Shown: positions 8,549 to 15,445 of the stretch, piece after piece
Layout: each line of letters begins with the position of its first letter
How positions within the stretch are numbered: the stretch's first letter is position 1
DNA from: Streptomyces aureus
GTDB lineage: Bacteria > Actinomycetota > Actinomycetes > Streptomycetales > Streptomycetaceae
Direction: 5' to 3'
DNA length: 64,000 nucleotides
Assembly: GCF_000725495.1 (NCBI RefSeq)
Contig: NZ_KL647041.1
Location: 64,721 to 128,720, forward strand
Program-made: the position numbers and the translations under genes
Notes under the pieces: generated by a model
The model's database searches: none
Told to the model about the DNA's origin: nothing
The model's input: only the letters and a program-made list of their open reading frames with translations

Positions 8549-9040
8549 ATGACCAGTACCTCCACGGAGGTCGAGCCCACCCCTGTCTTCGTGGACCAGA
8601 CAGGTCAGCGCGGCCGTCGGCTGCGCGGTCTCGGCTGGCTGGTGGGCATCCTCTGCACCGGATGCGTGGCCGCGATGATCTCCGGCCTGGTCGGAACCCA
8701 GTCCCAGGCCCCCGCGCTCAGCGTCCCCGGCACCGCGGACACCACACCGCCCAGCCAGTACCTGAACGCTCCGCTGCCCGCGGCCCCCGGCGCCGCCAGG
8801 CCCACGGCGAGCATCACCGCCGGCGTGACCCTCCCCGACGCCACCGCGTCCGTCACGCCCACGGCCACCCTCGGCGCCACCGCGCCCGTCACCACGGCGA
8901 ACCCGGCGGCCACGTCCGGCGCCACGACGCCGGTCACCACCGTGACCACCGCCACCACGCCCGACGCCACCGCGCCGGACACCGCGGCGACCGTCGGCGG
9001 CACGGGAGCGACCAGCTCCGTGACCGCCGCCGCGCAGTAG
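8549..9040 (+). CDS. Membrane-anchored Ala/Thr-rich exported protein
   Basis: A 163-residue protein of unknown function, first gene of the polysaccharide operon. A short cytosolic start is followed by one hydrophobic helix (about residues 27-47, LGWLVGILCTGCVAAMISGLVG). The remaining 110 residues are strongly Ala/Thr/Val/Pro-rich with recurrent ATAPVTT-like blocks. A Thr-rich external tail of this kind is a plausible target for the actinobacterial Pmt O-mannosylation system, which is inference only. The start is ATG 8549, preceded by GAGG. It lies 26 bp upstream of the deacetylase/glycosyltransferase gene and is very likely cotranscribed with it. Confidence 0.7.
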   Translation: MTSTSTEVEPTPVFVDQTGQRGRRLRGLGWLVGILCTGCVAAMISGLVGTQSQAPALSVPGTADTTPPSQYLNAPLPAAPGAARPTASITAGVTLPDATASVTPTATLGATAPVTTANPAATSGATTPVTTVTTATTPDATAPDTAATVGGTGATSSVTAAAQ

Positions 9041-9066
9041 TCCCGACGCGACCGACCAGGAAGTCC

Positions 9067-11241
9067 ATGTCCCGCTCCCGCCATCAACGTCCCCGGCAGT
9101 CCATCGCGCGGCCGCGCCGACTCGTCGCACCTCCCCTGCGCTTCTTCCTGCCGGTGACCGTCCTGGCGACCCTGCTGGCGCTCATGGTGCTCCGGGGCAT
9201 GGCCAACAACGAGGTCTTCCACGACGACAAGATCGCCGTCTCCGTGGACAAGGCCACCGTCCCGACCAGCGTGCTGGAGGGCGGCCCGGTCGTCGACGCG
9301 CGCGGCGACAAGAACGGCAAGCCGGTCAGCTACACCGTCCCGGACAAGACCGTCGTCCTCAGCTTCGACGACGGACCGTCCCCCGAGTGGACACCGAAGA
9401 TCCTCAAGGTGCTGAAGCGGGAGAACGTCCGCGCGGACTTCTTCGTCACCGGCTCGATGGTCGCCCGCAACCCGGAGCTGATCCGGCAGATCGTGGCCGA
9501 GGGCCACGAGATCGGCCTGCACACCTTCACCCACCCCGACCTCGCGCTGCACACCGGCAGCCGGCTCACCTGGGAGCTCGGCGAGACCCAGCTCGCGCTG
9601 GCCGGTGTCGCCGGCATCCACTCCAGCCTGTTCCGCCCGCCCTACTCCTCCACCGTGGACGCGCTGGACGACTGGTCCTGGCCGGTGACCAAGCAGGCCG
9701 GGTCAGAGGGGTACCTGACCGCCTTCATCAACAAGGACACCGACGACTGGAAGCGCCCCGGCGTCGACGCCATCGTCAGGTCCGCCATGCCCGACCTCCC
9801 CGGCCAGGGCGAGATGATCCTGATGCACGACGCGGGCGGCAACCGCTCCCAGACGCTGGCCGCGCTGCCGATCATCATCGACAAGCTCAAGGCCCAGGGC
9901 TACACCTTCAAGACCACCGCCCAGGCGCTCGGCACCGGCACCGCCAACACCAAGGTCACCAGCTACAACCTGTGGGTCGGCAAGGCGTTCCTGTGGTGCA
10001 CCACCTTCTCGGTGTGGCTGCTGCCGTGGCTCGTCGCCCTGCTCGCCGTCGTCGGCGTGCTCGTCATGGCCCGCTTCGCGCTGATGCTCGTGCTCTCGGC
10101 CGTCCACGTCCGGCGCGTCCGCAGGAAGGGCTTCTCCTGGGGCGATCCGGTCACCGAACCGGTCACCGTGGTCGTCCCCGCGTACAACGAGCAGGAGTGC
10201 ATCACCAACACCCTGCTCTCGCTGGCCGCGAGCGACCACCCCATCGAGGTGATCGTGGTCGACGACGGGTCCAGCGACGACACCGCCGCCATCGTGCGGG
10301 AGCTCGACCTGCCGATGGTCCGGCTCATCCAGCAGCCCAACAGCGGCAAGCCGACCGCCCTCAACACCGGTGTGGCCGCCGCCTCGTACGACCTGATCGT
10401 GATGATGGACGGTGACACCGTCTTCGAACCGTCCACCGTGCGCGAGCTGGTGCAGCCCTTCGGCGACCCGCGCGTCGGCGCGGTCGCCGGCAACGCCAAG
10501 GTCGGCAACCGCGACACCCTCATCGGCGCCTGGCAGCACATCGAGTACGTGATGGGCTTCAACCTCGACCGCCGCATGTACGACGTGCTCAACTGCATGC
10601 CGACCATCCCCGGCGCCGTCGGCGGCTTCCGCCGTTCGGCGCTGGACCAGGCGGGCGGCATGAGCGACGACACGCTCGCCGAGGACACCGACGTGACGAT
10701 GGCCCTGCACCGGGCCGGCTGGAAGGTCGTCTACGCCGAGAACGCCCGGGCCTGGACCGAGGCGCCCGTCAGCATGAAGCAGCTCTGGTCGCAGCGCTAC
10801 CGCTGGAGCTACGGCACCATGCAGGCGATGTGGAAGCACCGGCACTCGGTGCTGGAGCGCGGCGAGGCCGGCCACTTCGGCCGGGTGGGCCTTCCGTTCG
10901 TCGCTCTGTTCATGGTGGTCACGCCGCTGCTCGCGCCCGCCATCGACATCGGCATGGTCTACGGCGTGGTCTTCGTCGACGCGTACAAGACCCTGGCCGC
11001 CTGGTTCGCCGTCATGGCCCTCCAGGCCGTGTGCGCCTGGTGGTCCTTCCGCCTGGACAAGGAACCGGCCTGGCATCTCATCACGCTGCCGGCCCAGCAG
11101 GTGGTCTACCGGGTGCTCATGTACATGGTGCTGCTGCAGTCCGCCATCACCGCTCTCACCGGCGGCCGGCTGCGCTGGCAGAAACTGCGGCGCACCGGTG
11201 AGGTCGGGCTGGAGTTCGCAACGGGGGGAACGACGTCATGA
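9067..11241 (+). CDS. Fused polysaccharide deacetylase/family 2 glycosyltransferase (MatB/PgaC-like)
   Basis: A 724-residue membrane enzyme predicted to make and deacetylate an extracellular polysaccharide. After one helix (about 26-43) comes an external NodB deacetylase domain with SFDDGP near residue 99, the metal-binding HTFTH near 152 and RPPYSS. Two helices (about 303-348) lead to a cytosolic GT2 domain (VPAYNE at about 371, VVDDGSS at 397, MDGD at 447, EDTD at 539, QRYRW at 576), and further membrane helices follow. This is the layout of processive beta-glycan synthases. The Streptomyces mat locus makes poly-beta-1,6-N-acetylglucosamine with such a fusion. The next gene overlaps by 4 bp. 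Confidence 0.88.
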   Translation: MSRSRHQRPRQSIARPRRLVAPPLRFFLPVTVLATLLALMVLRGMANNEVFHDDKIAVSVDKATVPTSVLEGGPVVDARGDKNGKPVSYTVPDKTVVLSFDDGPSPEWTPKILKVLKRENVRADFFVTGSMVARNPELIRQIVAEGHEIGLHTFTHPDLALHTGSRLTWELGETQLALAGVAGIHSSLFRPPYSSTVDALDDWSWPVTKQAGSEGYLTAFINKDTDDWKRPGVDAIVRSAMPDLPGQGEMILMHDAGGNRSQTLAALPIIIDKLKAQGYTFKTTAQALGTGTANTKVTSYNLWVGKAFLWCTTFSVWLLPWLVALLAVVGVLVMARFALMLVLSAVHVRRVRRKGFSWGDPVTEPVTVVVPAYNEQECITNTLLSLAASDHPIEVIVVDDGSSDDTAAIVRELDLPMVRLIQQPNSGKPTALNTGVAAASYDLIVMMDGDTVFEPSTVRELVQPFGDPRVGAVAGNAKVGNRDTLIGAWQHIEYVMGFNLDRRMYDVLNCMPTIPGAVGGFRRSALDQAGGMSDDTLAEDTDVTMALHRAGWKVVYAENARAWTEAPVSMKQLWSQRYRWSYGTMQAMWKHRHSVLERGEAGHFGRVGLPFVALFMVVTPLLAPAIDIGMVYGVVFVDAYKTLAAWFAVMALQAVCAWWSFRLDKEPAWHLITLPAQQVVYRVLMYMVLLQSAITALTGGRLRWQKLRRTGEVGLEFATGGTTS

Positions 11242-12515
11242 GTACCGCCGAAAGAGGTGCCTACGGCATCCAGGACTCGTCCGAGACCATGGCCCTGCGG
11301 GTGATGGACCCGGCCGCGTTCCCCTCGCAGCGCGACACGGAACCCGCGGAGCCCGTGGCGGCCGCCCCGGAGCTCGCACGCAAGCCCGGCCGTGACCGCT
11401 ACCTCGACCTGCTGCGGGCGCTCGCCCTGATCCGCGTGGTGATCTACCACAACTTCAGCTGGACCTGGCTTCCCATCGTCTTCCCCTCCATGGGCGTCAT
11501 GTTCGCCCTGGCCGGGTCGCTGATGGCGCGTTCCCTCAAGCGCCCGGCGCTGAGCGTGATCCGCGGCCGGCTGCGCCGTCTGCTGCCGCCGATGTGGCTG
11601 TTCGGCGCGGTCGTGGTGCCGCTGATGCTCCTCCAGGGCTGGGGGCCGAACTACGACCACCACCCCAACTGGTGGTGGGGCGAGCTGGCCTACTGGATCC
11701 TGCCGCTCAGCGAGCCGCCGTTCGGGGACTCGCTGCACACCTTCGGCGGCCATCTGCCGGCCTCCTGGGCCGAGCAGATCTCCGTCCCGCTGTGGTACCT
11801 GCGCGCCTACCTCTGGTACGTCCTGCTGTCGCCGCTCCTGCTCAAGGCGATGCGCAAGCTGCCCTGGGTCACCCTGCTGGTGCCGCTGGCGCTCGCGTTC
11901 TTCATCAACTCCGGGCTGGTCGACCAGTCCGGCCGGCTGATGGAGGCCGCCACCGACTTCACCACCTTCGGCTCCTGCTGGCTGCTCGGCATGGCCCACC
12001 AGGAGGGGCTGCTCCGCAGGATCCCGCAGTACATCGTGCCGTCCGTCGCCCCGCTGGTGCTGGCCTTCGGCTACTGGTGGCTGATGCGGTCGCCGGTGGA
12101 CAACCCGCGGATCGGGCACGACCTGGAGGCGGTGCCGGTCGCCCAGGCGATCTGGTCGTTCGGCGCGGTGATGCTGCTGCTCCACCTGAGCCCGTCCTGG
12201 GAACAGTGGCCCAAGCCGCTGGAGCGGTTCAACGGTGTGATCAGCCTGCTCAACTCCCGCGCGGTCACCGTGTACCTGTGGCACTCCTTCGCCCTGGTGC
12301 TGACCGAGCCGCTGATCGACCCGCTGTGGAGCAACAGCTTCTTCTACGACCACCTGCAGTGGGTCCTGGCGAGCCAGTGGACCCCGCTGGTGCTCGCGGT
12401 CCCGCTGATCTGCCTGGCGATCCTGCTCTTCGGCTGGATCGAGGACGTCGCCGCCAAACGCCGCCCCCGCCTGTTCCCGTACCCCCGCCGGGCAAAGGGC
12501 CGCAGAGGCCGCTGA
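11238..12515 (+). CDS. Acyltransferase 3 family membrane protein (MatA-like)
   Basis: A 425-residue integral membrane acyltransferase. After a 50-residue cytosolic lead, KPGRDRYLDLLRALALIRVVIYHNFSW is the canonical first helix of acyltransferase family 3, including the conserved His of the active site; about nine further helices follow. Such enzymes carry acetyl or other acyl groups across the membrane onto sugars. ATG 11238 overlaps the previous stop (ATGA), and GGGGGAA lies upstream, so translation is probably coupled to the synthase. In the mat-type locus an acyltransferase partner is expected. The exact acceptor is unknown. Confidence 0.85.
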   Translation: MSTAERGAYGIQDSSETMALRVMDPAAFPSQRDTEPAEPVAAAPELARKPGRDRYLDLLRALALIRVVIYHNFSWTWLPIVFPSMGVMFALAGSLMARSLKRPALSVIRGRLRRLLPPMWLFGAVVVPLMLLQGWGPNYDHHPNWWWGELAYWILPLSEPPFGDSLHTFGGHLPASWAEQISVPLWYLRAYLWYVLLSPLLLKAMRKLPWVTLLVPLALAFFINSGLVDQSGRLMEAATDFTTFGSCWLLGMAHQEGLLRRIPQYIVPSVAPLVLAFGYWWLMRSPVDNPRIGHDLEAVPVAQAIWSFGAVMLLLHLSPSWEQWPKPLERFNGVISLLNSRAVTVYLWHSFALVLTEPLIDPLWSNSFFYDHLQWVLASQWTPLVLAVPLICLAILLFGWIEDVAAKRRPRLFPYPRRAKGRRGR

Positions 12516-12539
12516 CCCCCGCGCACAGGGCAACCCCCA

Positions 12540-12573
12540 AAGGGCCCCGGACCACACCTGGTCCGGGGCCCTT
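12540..12573 (+). terminator. Strong hairpin terminator of polysaccharide operon
   Basis: A perfect 15-bp stem (12540-12554 with 12559-12573, AAGGGCCCCGGACCA) encloses a 4-base loop, 24 bp after the acyltransferase stop. Confidence 0.9.
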
Positions 12574-12932
12574 CGCTGTCACAACTGCCCTGCTGACCGC
12601 GCACCGCTCGCGTCGCGAGGTCAGACGTGGAGGTCGGGTATCCCCGACGTCGGGCCGGCGAAGGTTGGCGGAGCTCCCACTGACGCCGGGCACGTAATTC
12701 CGGCCAAGTGGCCGACTTCACAAAGGTTGTTCGGACGTGCAGAGGTGCCCGGCAATGTGGGGCAAATTACCCGAGGTTCACCATGAGCGTGTCATATGCA
12801 GGTAATGAGTCATGTATGCCGCCGGTACGAAGGCGGCGGCCGAGAATTGATGATCTTGTGAGCCCCTGATCAACTGTGTGAGGATCCCCCGGCCGACGAG
12901 GTCGGCTCAGACCAAAAACTGGGGGAACTGCT
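12574..12932. other. Non-coding stretch upstream of secreted protein
   Basis: These 359 bp hold no convincing gene. Composition drops below the window average, especially 12700-12870. The last 60 bp must carry the promoter and leader of the secreted-protein gene, including the hairpin-prone CCGACGAGGTCGG near 12892. No repeat or RNA gene was recognised. Confidence 0.4.
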
Positions 12933-13820
12933 TTGTACAGAGCGAGAGTTAGGAACCTGGCGCTCGTTGCCGGGGCGGCGGCACTGACCATGTTCACCGC
13001 GCCCGGCGCCATGGCTGACACGCCGTCGCACACTGCGACACCGTCGACGGTGATCGAGGAGGCGACGGGCACGCAGGAGATCCTCAAGGGCTCGGGCACT
13101 CTTGCCGCAGGAGGCGCTCAGGTAACACTTCCGACCCGCGCGGACGATCCGATCAGCGCGACCAAGGGAGAGGACACCATCAAGCTCGCCCTTCCCGGAG
13201 TTGGTGAGAAGGAAGCCTCGAGTACCAGCGGTACTGCCGTCTTCGCGGGCCGCGACGACTCGGTCTCCACCGCCGCGCAGGCGACGACGGACGGCGGCTT
13301 CCGTGCGCTCTTCACTCTGGAAGACGCCAACGCTCCGCGACAGCAGTCGTTCAAGCTGACTCTGCCGGAGGGCGCCACGACACGGCAGACCGCCGAGGGC
13401 GGCTTGGTCGTCTTCGACGCCTCCGGAAAGATCACCGGCGGGCTGGAGACGCCTTGGGCGAAGGACGCGAACGGCGCTCCGGTGCCCACGTCCTACCGGG
13501 TCGAGGGAGACACCGTCACCCAGGTCGTGGAACCCGGGGCGAACGCCGCGTACCCCATCGTCGCCGACCCGAAGTGGACGTGGGGAATCATCAGCGGAAC
13601 GGTCTACTTCAACAAGAAGGAGACAGCCCACCTCGCCTCCAATGCCGGTTTCGTGGCCGTGTTGTTCGCGGCTGCTCCGCCGCCGTTCGACGCGTACGGA
13701 ATCCTGAACGCGGCGAACATATCCCGGGTGGCTTGGAACGCGGGCTCCGACGGCAAGTGCGTTGAGGTGAAGGTACCGACCTTCCTCCCGTACGAGTACA
13801 AGGGCGGATACTGCAAGTAG
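12933..13820 (+). CDS. Secreted protein of unknown function with AYPIVADP motif
   Basis: A 295-residue exported protein. TTG 12933 is the likely start: GGGGGAA precedes it by six bases, and the product begins with a textbook Sec signal (MYRARVRNLALVAGAAALTM, cleaved near AMA-DT). The middle is a beta-rich domain. At about residue 207 an AYPIVADPKWTW motif marks the junction to a 75-residue C-terminal part with a hydrophobic stretch (FVAVLFAAAPPP) and two late cysteines. Streptomyces encode many exported proteins with this motif and variable C-termini. Codon use is somewhat less GC-biased than in the neighbours. It is followed 44 bp later by a small membrane protein. Confidence 0.72.
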   Translation: MYRARVRNLALVAGAAALTMFTAPGAMADTPSHTATPSTVIEEATGTQEILKGSGTLAAGGAQVTLPTRADDPISATKGEDTIKLALPGVGEKEASSTSGTAVFAGRDDSVSTAAQATTDGGFRALFTLEDANAPRQQSFKLTLPEGATTRQTAEGGLVVFDASGKITGGLETPWAKDANGAPVPTSYRVEGDTVTQVVEPGANAAYPIVADPKWTWGIISGTVYFNKKETAHLASNAGFVAVLFAAAPPPFDAYGILNAANISRVAWNAGSDGKCVEVKVPTFLPYEYKGGYCK

Positions 13821-13864
13821 GTCCGCCGTACGCTGCGGAGAATCAGAGAGGGCACACGTACGTT

Positions 13865-14140
13865 ATGGACAGCTTTGCAGGACCGACCATCCTGGTGCTG
13901 GTCGCCGCGGTGATCGTCGTACTCAAGTACCGTCGGCGCACGGCTGGGGGGACTCCCCTGCTTGCGGCCAGCGGAACTCCCGGGCGCATCGCCGTGGCCG
14001 TGGCCTTCGCGATCGGCTGCGCCTGGGCCTGGTCCCAGGGTCCCTCGGTCGTCAACGCGGGGGTCCTGGGCTTGAGCCTCGCTCTGCTGGCCGGGGTCGC
14101 CGCCGAATTCCTGGCGCGCAGGAGTGCCCGGCGCATGTGA
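13865..14140 (+). CDS. Small membrane protein, two to three hydrophobic segments
   Basis: A 91-residue protein with hydrophobic segments near residues 6-20, 41-57 and 65-83, a basic loop (KYRRRT) and a basic C-terminus (RRSARRM). The start is ATG 13865 with GAGAGG upstream. It is probably cotranscribed with the secreted protein 44 bp upstream. No family was recognised. The pairing of an exported protein with a small membrane protein would fit a toxin/immunity or export-helper relation, but nothing in the sequence proves this. Confidence 0.6.
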   Translation: MDSFAGPTILVLVAAVIVVLKYRRRTAGGTPLLAASGTPGRIAVAVAFAIGCAWAWSQGPSVVNAGVLGLSLALLAGVAAEFLARRSARRM

Positions 14141-14212
14141 TGAGCACGGGGGCCGAAGGGCGATTCCCCCGGTCGTAAGTGACCGTGCTCGTTGATGTCA
14201 GAAGTGGATGTC

Positions 14213-14246
14213 AAAGGCCACCTAGGAACGTTCCTAGGTGGCCTTT
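14213..14246 (-). terminator. Bidirectional hairpin terminator after tRNA-Arg
   Basis: Sixteen-bp perfect arms (AAAGGCCACCTAGGAA and its complement) around CG, with A-runs and T-runs on both sides, end four bases before the tRNA 3' end. It can stop the tRNA transcript and also transcripts arriving from the small membrane-protein gene. Confidence 0.9.
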
Positions 14247-14250
14247 TCCC

Positions 14251-14326
14251 TGGTGCCCCCGGCAGGATTCGAACCTGCGACACCCGCTTTAGGAGAGCGG
14301 TGCTCTATCCCCTGAGCTACGAAGGC
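14251..14326 (-). tRNA. tRNA-Arg (anticodon CCT)
   Basis: All four arms fold. The acceptor stem GCCTTCG pairs with CGGGGGC (two G-T pairs), the anticodon loop is CTCCTAA with anticodon CCT reading AGG, and the T arm has GTTCGAATC. The CCA end is encoded (14251-14253). AGG is a rare arginine codon in such high-GC genomes. Confidence 0.95.
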
Positions 14327-14655
14327 GGGGATGTGTGGGTCAAGGGGTGGGAGATTCGTCCCAAGTGGGGCGATCTCCGTTGCCCTGGGGCCCGGACATC
14401 CACAGTGGTGCCTCGCCGAAGCGGGACACCGCCCACAGTCTAGCGGGTGCCGACAGGGCGCCAAGGCTTCCTGGGGTGCGGTCGAGAGGGGCGTGGCCTG
14501 GCGGAGCCTTTCGGCGGGTGTTGCTCACGTGCTTCGGCGATCTTCTTCAGGCGTACCGGCGGTGGGCGGGTGCCGGCGTCTTCGGGTGGCTTGCGCGGGG
14601 TCTCGTCGGGGGCTCTTCGGTGGTCGGGACGGCGCGGGCGCCCTCCTCCCGTCCG
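14327..14655. other. Gap between tRNA-Arg and TetR gene
   Basis: These 329 bp contain the upstream region of the tRNA (read leftwards) and the 3' flank of the TetR gene. No gene, repeat or hairpin of note was found. Short open frames here lack ribosome sites and conserved features. Confidence 0.4.
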
Positions 14656-15261
14656 TCAGCCCGGTGGGAGGGCCGAGAGGGACGGGCGGGTCAGCTGGAG
14701 CATGCGCGTCAGCCAGATGCCGGCCGGTTCCCGTGGGGAGCGGGGTGCGGGGAGGCGGGGGAGGGCCGTCGTGCCGGTGATCATGGACAGCATCAGCACG
14801 GCGGCGGTCCGCACATCGACCTCGGGCAGCAGCGAGCCGTCGCTGCGGGCCCGGCCCAGGATGCCGTGCAGCGCGCCCAGCCAGTTGGAGTGGCAGTGCA
14901 GCGACGGGTCGTCCGGGGTTCTGATCTCCTGGGCCAGCCGGGCGCCCGCGCGGACGGTCAGGTCGGTCTCCAGCAGGCCCACGAGGGCGTGCGCCATGGC
15001 GGTCGCCGTCTCGAACGCCGGCGTCTCGCGCCGCGCCAGCTTCGCGAGTGCGGCGCCCGACGTGGCGCACGCCTCCGCCTGCACCGCCCGGGCCAGATCC
15101 GCCTTGGCCGCGAAGTGGAAGAACAGGGCGCCCTTGGTGACCTGCGCGTGCTCACTGATCGCCGACAGGGTGGCCCGTTCGTAACCGGCCTGGTCGAACA
15201 CGGTCGAGGCGGCCCCGATCAATGTGCGCCTGGTTCGCTCGGACCTCTCCTGGCTCACCAC
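14656..15261 (-). CDS. TetR-family regulator, gamma-butyrolactone receptor-like (ScbR/ArpA type)
   Basis: A 201-residue regulator. The N-terminal helix-turn-helix (residues about 10-55: RSERTRRTLIGAASTVF, VTKGALFFHFAAKADLA) is of TetR type, and VTKGALFFHF plus the C-terminal VRAGARLAQEIRTP and GSLLPEVDVRTAAVLMLSMITG match ScbR/ArpA-type autoregulator receptors. These proteins bind small butyrolactone-like signals and control antibiotic and development genes. The start is GTG 15261. No butyrolactone synthase (AfsA type) or antibiotic cluster lies in the window, so it is an orphan receptor or pseudo-receptor. Ligand binding is not shown. Confidence 0.8.
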   Translation of the reverse strand: MVSQERSERTRRTLIGAASTVFDQAGYERATLSAISEHAQVTKGALFFHFAAKADLARAVQAEACATSGAALAKLARRETPAFETATAMAHALVGLLETDLTVRAGARLAQEIRTPDDPSLHCHSNWLGALHGILGRARSDGSLLPEVDVRTAAVLMLSMITGTTALPRLPAPRSPREPAGIWLTRMLQLTRPSLSALPPG

Positions 15262-15445
15262 GTCGCGACCACCCGGACGCTCCTTGTCGTTCGGCTGCTG
15301 TTTGTCCTGCCGCGAGCGACGCTAGGAACCCGCTTTTGCATCTGTCAACGGGGCCTCCCCACACAGATCATCTTCGCGCCACGGCGGTGACTCCCGTGCG
15401 GGCGCCGCAGGTTGACGGCTCAAGGAGCGTCCGGCCCCCTCGCGC

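Noticed and set aside
12574..14250. Integrated element with attachment sites at tRNA-Arg
   Set aside because: No integrase, excisionase or repeated tRNA 3' end was seen; kept only as a weak hypothesis.
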